A stretch of 64,000 nucleotides of DNA from CALAMD01 sp035301345 (GTDB lineage: Bacteria > Bacillota > Bacilli > Bacillales > Amphibacillaceae). The translations under genes were made by a program, and so were the position numbers. Below, piece after piece: positions 1-9,209 of this stretch. The notes below the pieces were generated by a model. That model was given only the letters and a program-made list of their open reading frames with translations, ran no database searches and was not told the origin of the DNA. Numbering within the stretch: the first letter of the stretch is position 1; every line of letters starts with the position of its first letter. The stretch spans positions 23,541 to 87,540 of the forward strand of contig DATGUM010000011.1 in NCBI GenBank assembly GCA_035301345.1, given 5' to 3'.

Positions 1-294
1 ATTTGAAGCAGCGTCAATTTCAATCACATCTGAAATTGAACCGTCTAAAATACCTTTACATGCGGAACATTCATTACACGGCTCAGAAGCAGGCATTTGC
101 TCACAATTAATCGTCTGAGCAAATATTTTCGCTGTACTCGTCTTTCCTGTCCCACGTGGACCAGAAAATAAATACGCATGTGAAAACCTTTTTTGCGAGA
201 TTGCGTTTTGCAACGTTTGTGTAATATGCCCTTGTCCAACAACGTCTTTAAACGTGCGCGGACGCCATGAACGGTACAGTGCCTGATAGCTCAT
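1..294 (-). CDS. dnaX: DNA polymerase III gamma/tau subunit, N-terminal part (runs off window)
   Basis: Clamp-loader ATPase subunit of the replicative polymerase. The first 98 codons are present, beginning MSYQALYRSWRPRTF, then a Walker A motif (GPRGTGKTS) and the cysteines of the zinc module (NCEQMP..PCNECSAC). The frame stays open to the window edge. I chose the ATG at 294 because a GAAGGGA ribosome-binding site lies about 10 bases upstream; an in-frame ATG at 315 lacks one. In B. subtilis dnaX follows the SRP RNA gene directly; here about 11 kb of other genes lies between them. Confidence 0.95.
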   Translation of the reverse strand, partial: MSYQALYRSWRPRTFKDVVGQGHITQTLQNAISQKRFSHAYLFSGPRGTGKTSTAKIFAQTINCEQMPASEPCNECSACKGILDGSISDVIEIDAASN

Positions 295-454
295 ACTCGT
301 ACTTCCCTTCTTCATAAGTCTATACAATTATACAGATTTTCCACCCATATGTGAAACATAGTGACGAAAATCGAATGAAATAACTGAGTGACATTAACTT
401 TTTAAATATGAAATAATCAACAATCTTACTTTAGTATGTTCAACTTCTATTTTT

Positions 455-463
455 TGGTATAAT
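455..463 (+). promoter_or_regulatory. Extended -10 promoter for the M20 amidohydrolase
   Basis: TGGTATAAT is an extended -10 element (TGn plus a consensus TATAAT) about 35 bases ahead of the start codon. The -35 region is poor, as is common for extended -10 promoters. The rest of the 295-498 gap between dnaX and this gene is AT-rich and shows nothing else I can name. Confidence 0.5.
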
Positions 464-498
464 TAAACTTATTAAATAACAACTTTTGGAGGCACATC

Positions 499-1671
499 AT
501 GGATAAAATTAAAGCAAGATTTACAGAAATATTTCCAGAGTTAGTAGAATTTAGAAGAGACTTACATATGTATCCCGAATTATCTCATACGGAAGTACAT
601 ACGCCAGAAAAAGTCGCAAAATTTTTAACGCATTTAGGAATTGAAGTTCGTACAGGCGTTGGTGGACGAGGTGTTGTTGGTACACTAAAAGGTGGCCAGC
701 CTGGTAAAACTGTCGCTTTACGTGCTGACTTCGATGCTTTACCGATTCAAGACGAAAAGGACGTTCCGTACCGATCAAAAGTACCTGGGGTCATGCACGC
801 ATGTGGCCATGACGTTCATACAGCAACGTTACTCGGAATTGCCAAAGTATTAAGTGAAAGAAAAGAAGATATCCGGGGCACAATCATATTTATTCATCAA
901 TTTGCGGAAGAAGTTATCCCGGGCGGGGCTAAAGCAATGATTGAAGATGGATGTCTAGACGGCGTAGATGCTATTTTTGGTGCTCACGTGAGCTCATTTG
1001 ATAAACTCGGTTTTATCGGTGTAAAATCCGGTGATTCAATGGCAAATGGCGATACATTTGAAATTAATATTACAGGGAGCGGAGGCCACGCTGCAACACC
1101 ACACGTGACAGTTGACCCGCTTTTAGTTGGTAGTCAAATCATGATGAACTTGCAATCAATCGTCAGTAGAAACGTTGACCCAATCGACTCAGCTGTCGTA
1201 TCTGTCACATCATTCAATGGTGGCGATGGATTTAACGTTATTCCTGATCAAGCAACACTTAAAGGAACTGTTCGTACATTTAAAGATTCTATTCAAGATA
1301 TGGTCGAAGAGAAAATTGAGAATATTGCTAAATTGACGGCTGAAGCAGCTGGTGCGACAGCAGATGTTAATTATGTGCGAGGGTATCCAGCACTCATCAA
1401 TGATGAAAAAGAAACGAATCGCATGGAAAAAGTTGCCAAACAATTATATGGTGAGGACCGCGTAAGAACCATTCGCGCACAAATGGGTATGGAAGATTTT
1501 GCTTATTATTTAAAAGAAGTGCCAGGTTCATTCGTTTGGGTCGGTGCACGACTAGATGATGATAATAAAGTGTTCCCACACCATCACCCAATGTTTGACG
1601 TTGACGAGGAAGTAATGAAAGTCGTTGGCCCGCTACTTATTAGCGCTACATTTGATTATTTAAATGAATAA
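499..1671 (+). CDS. M20 family amidohydrolase (N-acyl-amino-acid/hippurate hydrolase-like)
   Basis: Metal-dependent hydrolase of the M20D group, which cleaves N-acyl amino acids or small peptides in the cytosol. Visible motifs: RADFDALP (76-82), the metal-binding ACGHDVHTA (101-109), the catalytic acidic pair in HQFAEE (133-138), GAH (161-163) and a C-terminal HHHPMFDVDEE (361-371). Length 390 is normal. A GGAGG site precedes the ATG. It stands convergent to the DUF1177/dipeptide-transport operon and shares a terminator with it. That context suggests it processes an imported acylated amino acid or peptide, but the substrate cannot be read from sequence. Confidence 0.88.
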   Translation: MDKIKARFTEIFPELVEFRRDLHMYPELSHTEVHTPEKVAKFLTHLGIEVRTGVGGRGVVGTLKGGQPGKTVALRADFDALPIQDEKDVPYRSKVPGVMHACGHDVHTATLLGIAKVLSERKEDIRGTIIFIHQFAEEVIPGGAKAMIEDGCLDGVDAIFGAHVSSFDKLGFIGVKSGDSMANGDTFEINITGSGGHAATPHVTVDPLLVGSQIMMNLQSIVSRNVDPIDSAVVSVTSFNGGDGFNVIPDQATLKGTVRTFKDSIQDMVEEKIENIAKLTAEAAGATADVNYVRGYPALINDEKETNRMEKVAKQLYGEDRVRTIRAQMGMEDFAYYLKEVPGSFVWVGARLDDDNKVFPHHHPMFDVDEEVMKVVGPLLISATFDYLNE

Positions 1672-1678
1672 ATAAAGA

Positions 1679-1725
1679 AAAGGTAATTCCCATATAAAAT
1701 TAATTTACGGGAATTACCTTTTTTA
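1679..1725. terminator. Bidirectional terminator between the M20 gene and DUF1177
   Basis: A perfect 13-bp stem (AAAGGTAATTCCC and its complement) around a 17-base loop, with T-rich flank on the plus side and A-rich flank on the other. It serves both convergent genes. Confidence 0.85.
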
Positions 1726-1752
1726 TTTCTCTCGGATATATCTCAAATGTTC

Positions 1753-2688
1753 TTACTCACCAAAGCCTTGTAAATGCGTCATTTTTCCGTATAGTTTTTC
1801 TAAATGTGCAAATTCTTTCTCGTCATAAAACTCACACTTATCTTCGCCAAATAACTTACCAACCTCTAATGCATAACGCACGACTTGTTCGACGTCTGGT
1901 AAATGTGTCGCTCCAGTCGCACACCCTGCAACAGCTGTTTCTGTCGTTAAAGCAACACCGACAACTGGCTTATCTGTTGCTACAGATGGTTGTAAAATAC
2001 TATTAATATGATAAACATCATTACCATATGGCGTAATGTCTTGTGTCGTAATTGGAAGTGTCACTGGCATCGTACCCGTCGCTTGTGTATATATATGAAG
2101 CAAGTCTGCGCTTACTTTTAAAATATACCCTTCCTTCACTGTAGGCGTAATCGCAAAGCCACGGTGATTACAAATCATATTCCCCTTCGTCGTATCAATC
2201 GATAAAATAGCATCCATCTCTTCCGTTACTTCATATTGATTCATCGTTAAAATATCTACAGGTGAATTCATAAATGGTACAGGATCATGAGGTAACGTTG
2301 GAGCTGTCGGGCAAATATGAGTCGTTATAACAACATCTCCAGCAAGTTGATCACCTTTGAGTTGCATATCAGCTAATTTTGCTGCGATAGAAACAGCAGC
2401 AAGTGCGCCGTCACCATCAGAAACAAAACCTTTCATTTCCGGACGTGCGCCAATACCACCAAGTCGTCCGATAATTCCGAGTGTCGGTGCGTTACCACCT
2501 GACATTTTTCCGTTCTGCCCTGGAATCGTTACTTTAAAGAAATCTGTTGAGCCTGACTTCCCTTCAACTGTTTGCACTTCAACTGCTACATCTTTATTAA
2601 TGGTTTCAATATACGCTTTAACATCGTCACCACTAACATATTTATTATCTAATACTTCATATAATTCTATTACGTGTTTAAATGACAT
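1753..2688 (-). CDS. DUF1177 domain protein
   Basis: A 311-residue protein recognisable as DUF1177, a family without an established function, often seen near peptide transporters and AroM-like genes. Glycine-rich stretches (LGIIGRLGGIGARPEMKGF) and conserved THICPTAPT and NHRGFAITPT segments are visible. No signal peptide or membrane segment. The ATG at 2688 has an AAAGGAG site and overlaps the end of the upstream ATPase gene by 11 bases, so it is translationally coupled as the last gene of the dpp operon. A role in handling the imported substrate is inferred only from this coupling. Confidence 0.82.
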   Translation of the reverse strand: MSFKHVIELYEVLDNKYVSGDDVKAYIETINKDVAVEVQTVEGKSGSTDFFKVTIPGQNGKMSGGNAPTLGIIGRLGGIGARPEMKGFVSDGDGALAAVSIAAKLADMQLKGDQLAGDVVITTHICPTAPTLPHDPVPFMNSPVDILTMNQYEVTEEMDAILSIDTTKGNMICNHRGFAITPTVKEGYILKVSADLLHIYTQATGTMPVTLPITTQDITPYGNDVYHINSILQPSVATDKPVVGVALTTETAVAGCATGATHLPDVEQVVRYALEVGKLFGEDKCEFYDEKEFAHLEKLYGKMTHLQGFGE

Positions 2689-3673
2689 GTTCTGAATCTC
2701 CTTTGTTGATTAAATGACATGCTGCTTCATGTGAATCAGACACAGTGACCATTTCAGGTGCCTTCGTTTTACATATATCCATTGCGAATGGACAACGTTC
2801 ATGGAAGTAGCACCCTGAAGGTGGATGAATCGGACTCGGTACATTTCCTGTTAATATGATTCGTTCTTTTTCTTCTTCCGGATTCTCACGTGGAATCGCT
2901 GATAAGAGAGCTTTCGTATACGGGTGTTCTGGTCGTTCATAAATATCTTTATACGTCCCAACTTCAACAACTTCTCCTAAATACATAACTAAAATACGAT
3001 CACACATGTAGCGAACGACATTTAAGTCATGAGAAATAAACATATACGTTAATTGGAATTCTTTTTGTAATTCTTTTAATAAATTAATCACTTGCGCTTG
3101 AACGGAAACGTCTAATGCCGAAACAGACTCATCACAAATGACGACTTTCGGATTTAGCGCTAACGCTCGAGCGATATTAATTCGTTGCCTCTGTCCACCT
3201 GAAAATTCGTGCGGGTGGCGATTCGCATGGTGACTTTGTAAACCAACCACTTCAAGTAGCTCATGGACACGTTTACGACGTGAACGTTTATCACCAATTT
3301 TATGAATAACTAAAGGTTCACTTATCAATTGCTCAATCGTTTTTCGTGGATCAAGTGATGCGTATGGATTCTGGAAAACCATCTGAATATCACGTCTTGC
3401 AACGCGGAGTTGTTCTTCATTCATCGTCATTAAATTTTGACCTTCTAAATAAACCGTTCCTTCAGTCGGTTGAATGAGCCTTGTTGCGAGCCTAGCGACC
3501 GTTGATTTCCCACATCCTGATTCACCAACGACACCTAACGTTTCGCCTGGATATAACTCAAAACTAACGTCATCGACCGCTCGAACACTATCACTACTTT
3601 TCTTAAAAGGGATCGGGCTATCAAGAGGGAAGAACTTTTTTAGTCCTTTCGCCTGTAAAATAGGTTCTTTCAT
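2678..3673 (-). CDS. Oligo/dipeptide ABC transporter ATP-binding protein (OppF/DppF type)
   Basis: Second ATPase of a peptide importer. Walker A GESGCGKST (50-58), signature SGGQRQR, Walker B VVICDES and the C-terminal oligopeptide-transporter extension with a Cys-rich motif (GCYFHERCPFAMDICK), typical of Opp/Dpp ATPases and sometimes an Fe-S site. Length 331. Its start overlaps the stop of the preceding ATPase gene by 4 bases. Partners are the two permeases and the other ATPase of the same operon. Family is certain; whether the substrate is di- or oligopeptide is not. Confidence 0.93.
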   Translation of the reverse strand: MKEPILQAKGLKKFFPLDSPIPFKKSSDSVRAVDDVSFELYPGETLGVVGESGCGKSTVARLATRLIQPTEGTVYLEGQNLMTMNEEQLRVARRDIQMVFQNPYASLDPRKTIEQLISEPLVIHKIGDKRSRRKRVHELLEVVGLQSHHANRHPHEFSGGQRQRINIARALALNPKVVICDESVSALDVSVQAQVINLLKELQKEFQLTYMFISHDLNVVRYMCDRILVMYLGEVVEVGTYKDIYERPEHPYTKALLSAIPRENPEEEKERIILTGNVPSPIHPPSGCYFHERCPFAMDICKTKAPEMVTVSDSHEAACHLINKGDSEHVI

Positions 3674-4683
3674 GAATGATCGCCTCCTCTTCGTTCTAAC
3701 CTGCTATCTTCTGTTTGGAAATGACAAGCGACAAAATGATTTTCCTCAACTTCTAACATCTCTGGTTTCTTTTCGCGACAAATATCTTGTGCGTACACAC
3801 AACGATCAGCAAACGGACAACCTGGTAACTCCGTCATTAAATTAGGCGGCGCCCCCGGAACCGTGCGCAGAAGTTCATCACTTTCCGTCTCACTCGTAAT
3901 TTGTGAATCAAGTAATCCCCACGTATAAGGGTGCAATGGATTACTATGAAGCGACTGGACAGGACCTGACTCAACCATATGACCTGCGTACATAACGAGT
4001 ACGTTGTCACATAGTTCCCATACGACACCTAAGTCGTGCGTAATCATAATAATTGATGTATCTATTTCATCTTGTAATTTCTTCATTAATTCTAAAATTT
4101 GCGCTTGCACCGTTACGTCAAGTGCTGTCGTCGGTTCATCCGCAATTAGCAATTTCGGATTACATGATAAAGCGATTGCGATCATTACACGTTGACGCAT
4201 ACCACCTGAAAATTCATGCGGATACATTTTTAGTCGACGTCTTGCTTCTGGTATACCAACAAGTTCAAGCATTTCAACAGCTTTCTCTTGGGCATCTTTT
4301 TTCGATAATTGCTGGTGTGTTTGAATTGCTTCCAACAACTGATTACCGACTGTATACACTGGATTTAAACTCGTCGTCGGATCTTGGAAAATCATCGAAA
4401 TTTCATTTCCACGAATATCACGCATTTTTCTATTTGAATACTTTAATATATTTTCGCCTTCAAAAATAATTTCTCCATCGGCAATTTTTCCCGGTGGACT
4501 TGGAATTAAACGCATTAAAGCTGTCGCCGTCACACTTTTTCCCGATCCTGATTCACCGACGATTCCAAGATTTTCCTTTTTACCTAGTTTAAAACTTATA
4601 CCATCAACTGCTCGAACTGTTTTCTTTCCAGAACGAAAGTGAACTTTTAAATTATTTACTTCTAGTAAATGTTCGTCACCCAC
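3670..4683 (-). CDS. Oligo/dipeptide ABC transporter ATP-binding protein (OppD/DppD type)
   Basis: First ATPase of the importer. Walker A GESGSGKSV, signature SGGMRQR, Walker B LLIADEP and the C-terminal GCPFADRCVYAQDICREKKP cysteine motif. Start is a GTG at 4683 with GGAGG 8 bases upstream; the nearby ATG at 4685 is out of frame. Length 337 is usual. Sits between the permease gene dppC (24-base gap) and the OppF-type gene (4-base overlap). Confidence 0.93.
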   Translation of the reverse strand: MGDEHLLEVNNLKVHFRSGKKTVRAVDGISFKLGKKENLGIVGESGSGKSVTATALMRLIPSPPGKIADGEIIFEGENILKYSNRKMRDIRGNEISMIFQDPTTSLNPVYTVGNQLLEAIQTHQQLSKKDAQEKAVEMLELVGIPEARRRLKMYPHEFSGGMRQRVMIAIALSCNPKLLIADEPTTALDVTVQAQILELMKKLQDEIDTSIIMITHDLGVVWELCDNVLVMYAGHMVESGPVQSLHSNPLHPYTWGLLDSQITSETESDELLRTVPGAPPNLMTELPGCPFADRCVYAQDICREKKPEMLEVEENHFVACHFQTEDSRLERRGGDHS

Positions 4684-4707
4684 ATTATTTTCCTCCTTCG
4701 CCCATAT

Positions 4708-5613
4708 TTATAGTTTCATTTTCGGATCTAAAGCGTCTCTTAATCCGTCACCTAATAAGTTAATACCTAATACTGAAATCAATATCGCTAACCCTGACAC
4801 TGTAGCTACGTGAGGGTTTAAAACGAGAAAGTCTTTACCTTCTTTCAACATACTTCCCCATGATGCTGTCGGTGGCTGAACGCCTAAACCTAAGAAACTT
4901 AAAGCAGCTTCTGAAATAATCGCACCAGCAACACTCATCGTTCCATAAACAATTAATGGAGCGATACTGTTTGGTAAAATATGTTGGAAAATAATTCTTC
5001 CGTGGCGCGCACCAAGTGAACGCGTAACTTCAATAAATTCTTCTTCCTTCACACTTAACACTTGCCCCCGAATCACACGAGCAAATCCTGGTATATTTGC
5101 AATACCTACAGCTAAAATTACGTTAAATAATCCTTGCCCTAAAACGGTCATTAATGTAATCGCTAATAAAATAAATGGAAAAGCAAACAAACCATCCATA
5201 AAACGCATAATGACTGAATCAAGCGTTCCTCCGAAGTACCCTGAAACGAGACCTAAAATCGTTCCAATAATTGCTCCGAATAAAACAGCAGAAACACCAA
5301 CGATTAAAGAAACACGTGATCCATAAATAAGCCGACTATAAATATCGCGACCGTAGTTATCCGTTCCTAAAAGATGTCCTTCACTACCAATTCCGAGTAG
5401 TGTTTTCGTTACATCCATTTCATACGGTGGATGTGTTGCAATCCAAGGAGCAAAAATAGCCGTAATAACCATTAACGCAACAACGAACAAACCAATCGCT
5501 GCTAAACGGTTTCGTAATAAACGCATAAATAAATTCGGCGCTTTTTCCATATCATCTTCATTATTATTGTTATTTTTATTATTCATACTTTCTGTCGTAT
5601 CCATTGTAGTCAT
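4708..5613 (-). CDS. Peptide ABC transporter permease (DppC/OppC type)
   Basis: Inner-membrane permease of about six helices. It carries the EAA coupling-helix region (ARHGRIIFQHILPNSIAPL) and the family hallmark LSFLGLGVQPPTASWG. The first about 25 residues form a hydrophilic tail with a run of asparagines (NNKNNNNNEDD), likely cytosolic and variable. Start ATG at 5613 has an AAGGAGGG site located inside the end of dppB, whose stop is only 3 bases upstream, so the two are coupled. Confidence 0.93.
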   Translation of the reverse strand: MTTMDTTESMNNKNNNNNEDDMEKAPNLFMRLLRNRLAAIGLFVVALMVITAIFAPWIATHPPYEMDVTKTLLGIGSEGHLLGTDNYGRDIYSRLIYGSRVSLIVGVSAVLFGAIIGTILGLVSGYFGGTLDSVIMRFMDGLFAFPFILLAITLMTVLGQGLFNVILAVGIANIPGFARVIRGQVLSVKEEEFIEVTRSLGARHGRIIFQHILPNSIAPLIVYGTMSVAGAIISEAALSFLGLGVQPPTASWGSMLKEGKDFLVLNPHVATVSGLAILISVLGINLLGDGLRDALDPKMKL

Positions 5614-5616
5614 CTT

Positions 5617-6576
5617 TTAGGACCCTCCTTTACTCGAATAATCAACGCGTGGATTAACAATTTTATATAATATATCGACAATTAAGTTTACGACAACGAA
5701 AATAAATGCAATGAATAACACTGTACTTTGCACGACGATGAAGTCTCGTTTTTCAATCGCATCGATAATCAATAGACCCATTCCCGGCCAACTGAAAATT
5801 GTTTCCGTTAAAACTGCCCCACCTAACATCATTGATACTTGAAGCCCTAACACTGTTAACAATGGTGTTAATGCATTTTTAAATGCGTGCTTAACGATAA
5901 CAATCCATTCACTTAAACCTTTCGCACGTGCCGATTTAATATAGTCTTGCGAAACGACTTCAAGCATACTCGAACGTGTAATTCGTGCAAATTCTGCCAT
6001 CGGAATCGTCGCTAACGTAATACTCGGTAAAATTAAATGCTTTAAAAAAGGAACAATTCCATCATTCATTGAACCCATTCCCGTCGCTGGAAACCATCCT
6101 AAATTAACACTGAAGTATAGAACGAGCATAACTCCGAGCCAAAACACTGGCATAGATACTCCTACTAAAGAAACGAGCATAACGAAGTAATCAATTAATG
6201 AGTTGTGACGCGATGCAGAAATAATCCCTGCAGGTACTCCAACTAAAAAAGCAATTAACAAAGCACTCGCCGCTAAAATAACTGTGTTCGGAAAACGGTC
6301 CATAATAATATCGACGATTGGTCGATTGTAAGTAATTGACGTTCCAAAATCACCTTTAAGTATGTCTCCAACGTAAGTTGTAAACTGTTTAACAAGCGGT
6401 TCATTAAGACCTAACTGCTCTGTTAACGCTTCCACATCGTCCACACTTGCTTGAGGCCCGAGCATAACTGCCGCCGGATCACCTGGTATCATACGCGTAA
6501 TTAAAAAGACAATTACTGCAACAATAAGCAATGTAGGAATCATGTTTAAAAATCTTGATAGTATAAATTTTCCCAA
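5617..6576 (-). CDS. Peptide ABC transporter permease (DppB/OppB type)
   Basis: First gene of the leftward transporter operon. N-terminal helix plus a long periplasm-side loop (PGDPAAVMLGPQAS..), then the permease core with EAA region and SWPGMGLLIIDAIEKRD, typical of DppB. 319 residues. Translation starts at a TTG (6576) with AAGGAGG 7 bases upstream; no ATG or GTG fits that site. It is divergent from the binding-protein gene across a 246-base control region. Confidence 0.93.
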   Translation of the reverse strand: MGKFILSRFLNMIPTLLIVAVIVFLITRMIPGDPAAVMLGPQASVDDVEALTEQLGLNEPLVKQFTTYVGDILKGDFGTSITYNRPIVDIIMDRFPNTVILAASALLIAFLVGVPAGIISASRHNSLIDYFVMLVSLVGVSMPVFWLGVMLVLYFSVNLGWFPATGMGSMNDGIVPFLKHLILPSITLATIPMAEFARITRSSMLEVVSQDYIKSARAKGLSEWIVIVKHAFKNALTPLLTVLGLQVSMMLGGAVLTETIFSWPGMGLLIIDAIEKRDFIVVQSTVLFIAFIFVVVNLIVDILYKIVNPRVDYSSKGGS

Positions 6577-6590
6577 TTTTAAGCCTCCTT

Positions 6591-6611
6591 TTGATTCAAT
6601 ATACGAATCAG
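6591..6611. promoter_or_regulatory. Palindromic operator A, upstream of dppB
   Basis: Core GATTCAATATACGAATC (6593-6609) is an inverted repeat of 8-bp arms around ATATA. It lies directly upstream of the dppB ribosome-binding site (6584-6588). A near-identical palindrome sits directly upstream of the dppA site. I infer an operator for a dimeric regulator; no regulator gene is in the island. Confidence 0.65.
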
Positions 6612-6715
6612 TGAATACATATAAGAAATTAAAAGTTATTTTATCACTCCTTTTTACGTTTGTAAATATAAAGTTCGGAAAGAGCAGACTTATCTAAAAA
6701 ATTAAAATTATTATA

Positions 6716-6730
6716 AAAAAACGTTTACAT
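6716..6730. promoter_or_regulatory. Possible cre (CcpA) site in the divergent transporter promoter region
   Basis: The stretch ending ACGTTTACAT matches the catabolite-responsive element consensus with one mismatch (A for G at position 2 in this orientation). Position between two divergent carbon/nitrogen scavenging transcripts is sensible for CcpA control, but a single degenerate match is weak. Confidence 0.35.
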
Positions 6731-6782
6731 TTCATACAGACGTGTGCTATTTTATAATCAGATAGTTTCGATATACGATTAA

Positions 6783-6803
6783 TTGATTCAATATATGAAT
6801 CAA
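6783..6803. promoter_or_regulatory. Palindromic operator B, upstream of dppA
   Basis: Core GATTCAATATATGAATC (6785-6801), extended to perfect 8-bp arms (TTGATTCA and TGAATCAA) around a 5-base centre. It ends six bases before the dppA ribosome-binding site. It differs from operator A by one base over the 17-bp core. Confidence 0.65.
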
Positions 6804-6822
6804 ACAACAGGAGGGTACTTTA

Positions 6823-8436
6823 ATGAAAACGAGTTACAAAAAGTATTTATTTTCAATTTTTGCACTATTCCTAGTTTTAGCACTAGCTGCTTGTTCAGGT
6901 AGTGACGATTCAGCAAATGATGATGGCGAATCATCTGATGCAGAATCAGGAGAAGCACAAGACGGCGGAACACTGAACATCGGTTTAGTCGCTAACCCGA
7001 AAACTCTTGATCCCGTTCTTTATACAGGAATCTACGAGTCACAAATTATGGGTTCTGTTTTAGATACATTAGTTGAGTACAAAAGTGACTTTTCAGATTT
7101 CCAACCAGGATTAGCAGAAGACTGGGAGGTTTCAGATGATTTATTAGAATATACGTTCACATTGCGTGAAGACGCTTACTTCCACCCTGGTGAACACCAA
7201 GACGGAAGACAAGTAACAGCTGAGGACGTAAAGTATAGTATTGAACGTTCTTCAGAAGAATCTGTTATGGATCGTATTACAGATGTTAAAGAAGTAGAAG
7301 TTGTCGATGAATTTACAGCTAAAATTATTTTAGATGAACCAAACGCAACATTAATGGCAATGTTAACAGATACAGGAAATGGTATTGTGCCAGAAGAAGA
7401 AGTTGAAGGACAAGGGGATAGCTTCAGTACGAACATTATCGGTTCAGGTCCTTTCAAAATTGTTGATTGGCAAGATGACCAACAAGTATCACTTGAGCGT
7501 CACGATGATTACTGGGGAGATACACCTCATTTAGACGGTGTTAACTTCAAAATCATTTCTGATCCGAATATGATGGCTAACTCATTACGTTCTGGAGATA
7601 TCGATCTCGCAACTGACGTTAAAGGGCAAAACAGAGAAGTTATTGAGCAAGAAGATAGCTTAGAATTAGCGTCTATTCCAGCACTTTCAATCTCTTATTT
7701 AGATTTAAATAACGTTCAAGGGCCGACAGCAGATGTTGACGTACGTCGTGCGATTTATATGGCGACAGATATTGAAGAAATTGTTTCAGGAGCAAACCAA
7801 TACGGTGGTGCAGTGCCTTCATACTTACCAGTTCCAACAGGTTCATGGGGATATGATGAGTCACTTGAAGAACTCGTACCTGAATACAACCCTGAAGAAG
7901 CAAAAGAATTATTAGCTGAAGCAGGCTATGAAGACGGTTTTGAAACAGAAATTGTAATTTCTGAAGCGCGTGTACCACATGCGACTATTTTCCAAAACCA
8001 AATGAAAGAAAACTTAAATATTGATGTTGAAATTAATGTCGTTGAGTGGGGTACTTACAGTGATACAGTTTCTAAAAACGAAGCTCCTATGTCAATGGGA
8101 AGCTGGAACTGGTATCCAGACCCGTACTTCTTCTTAAACCAGCTTTACCACTCTAACCAAGTCGGTTCTTTAGGTAACGGTAAAGGATTTGAAAATGAAG
8201 AAGTTGATAAATTATTAGACCAAGCGAAATCAGAAACAGCCGACCAAGATGAAAGAACAGAGCTTTACCACGAAGCGATGGAAATTATCTTAGAAGAAGT
8301 TCCAAGAATTGAGTTAGATGTTCAAGAGAACGCAGCAGGAATTGACAACAAAGTTCAAGGATTCGAAGTTTCAGCAAACCCTGGAACATTAACGATTGTT
8401 GATTCACAAGGTACAAACGTTTGGCTTGATGAATAA
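6823..8436 (+). CDS. Peptide ABC transporter substrate-binding lipoprotein (family 5)
   Basis: Extracellular solute-binding protein of the DppA/OppA family. Signal peptide with lipobox LAAC, lipid-attachment Cys at residue 24, then a Ser/Asp/Glu-rich linker (residues 25-46), then the family 5 domain (NPKTLDPVLYTGIYESQI.., EDVKYSIER, IIGSGPFKI, DVRRAIYMATD). 537 residues. Start ATG follows AGGAGGG. It has its own transcript, divergent from the permease/ATPase operon, and a terminator after it. The acidic linker and surface fit a salt-loving organism. Substrate unknown. Confidence 0.93.
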   Translation: MKTSYKKYLFSIFALFLVLALAACSGSDDSANDDGESSDAESGEAQDGGTLNIGLVANPKTLDPVLYTGIYESQIMGSVLDTLVEYKSDFSDFQPGLAEDWEVSDDLLEYTFTLREDAYFHPGEHQDGRQVTAEDVKYSIERSSEESVMDRITDVKEVEVVDEFTAKIILDEPNATLMAMLTDTGNGIVPEEEVEGQGDSFSTNIIGSGPFKIVDWQDDQQVSLERHDDYWGDTPHLDGVNFKIISDPNMMANSLRSGDIDLATDVKGQNREVIEQEDSLELASIPALSISYLDLNNVQGPTADVDVRRAIYMATDIEEIVSGANQYGGAVPSYLPVPTGSWGYDESLEELVPEYNPEEAKELLAEAGYEDGFETEIVISEARVPHATIFQNQMKENLNIDVEINVVEWGTYSDTVSKNEAPMSMGSWNWYPDPYFFLNQLYHSNQVGSLGNGKGFENEEVDKLLDQAKSETADQDERTELYHEAMEIILEEVPRIELDVQENAAGIDNKVQGFEVSANPGTLTIVDSQGTNVWLDE

Positions 8437-8472
8437 AATTTGTTTCCCCCTTTTTTTAATAGATAAATAGAT

Positions 8473-8510
8473 AAGAAGTAGGCGATATACTGCCTACTTC
8501 TTCTTTTTTT
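8473..8510 (+). terminator. Terminator after dppA
   Basis: An 11-bp stem (AAGAAGTAGGC and complement) with an 8-base loop, followed by a run of T. It separates the highly expressed binding protein from the AroM gene downstream; readthrough could give lower aroM expression. Confidence 0.85.
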
Positions 8511-8534
8511 AAACAAACGAAATGAGGCTATTAA

Positions 8535-9209
8535 ATGAACAAACAAATAGGTGTCATTACTATCGGACAATCACCTCGAACAGATATTATGTCAGAAATG
8601 ACGACACACTTTGCGGAAGACGTAACATTTATTGAAAAAGGCGTACTTGACCATAAGAGTTCAAGCGAAATCGCTCGTTTAGCACCGGGTACAAATGATA
8701 CGTTACTCGTCTCTCGATTAACAGATGGAACAGAAGTTCATATGGGCAAAGAAAAAATTATCCCAATCATTCAACAATTAATTGACGCATTAAATGAAGA
8801 AGCAGTCGATCTCATTATTATTGCTTGTACAGGTAGCTTTCCAACGTTTAAAAGTGATAAGCAAATTATTTACCCAGACTATTTATTAAATCATCTCGTA
8901 AAAGGTATCTTCATCGATGGAACACTCGGTGTTATCGTACCGAATGATAACCAGCAAGAAATGATCGCACAAAAGTGGGGCAAAGAGGATTTTACAACGA
9001 TTACGCACACAGTAAGCCCTTATACGTATTCAGAAACAGCTCTCATTGAATCTGTTAAACATCTAAATGATACAGACGTAAAAGCGATTGTTTTAGATTG
9101 CTTTGGTTACAATCAGTCGATGAAACATGTTGCACAAACATATACGAAAAAACCGATCATATTATCACGTCAATTAATTTATCAGACGATTGCGGGAATT
9201 ATCAATTAA
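8535..9209 (+). CDS. AroM family protein (Asp/Glu racemase-like fold)
   Basis: A 224-residue protein of the AroM family, whose E. coli namesake lies in the aroL operon but has no proven function. The two regions expected of a racemase-type active site are present with cysteines: IIACTGSFP (Cys98) and LDCFGYNQSMK (Cys189). N-terminal IGVITIGQSPRTDI is the AroM hallmark. The ribosome-binding site (GAGG) is modest. It lies between the peptide-binding protein and ilvA, and DUF1177 is in the same island, so a racemase or hydantoin/keto-acid enzyme acting on the imported compound is possible, as inference only. Confidence 0.8.
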   Translation: MNKQIGVITIGQSPRTDIMSEMTTHFAEDVTFIEKGVLDHKSSSEIARLAPGTNDTLLVSRLTDGTEVHMGKEKIIPIIQQLIDALNEEAVDLIIIACTGSFPTFKSDKQIIYPDYLLNHLVKGIFIDGTLGVIVPNDNQQEMIAQKWGKEDFTTITHTVSPYTYSETALIESVKHLNDTDVKAIVLDCFGYNQSMKHVAQTYTKKPIILSRQLIYQTIAGIIN

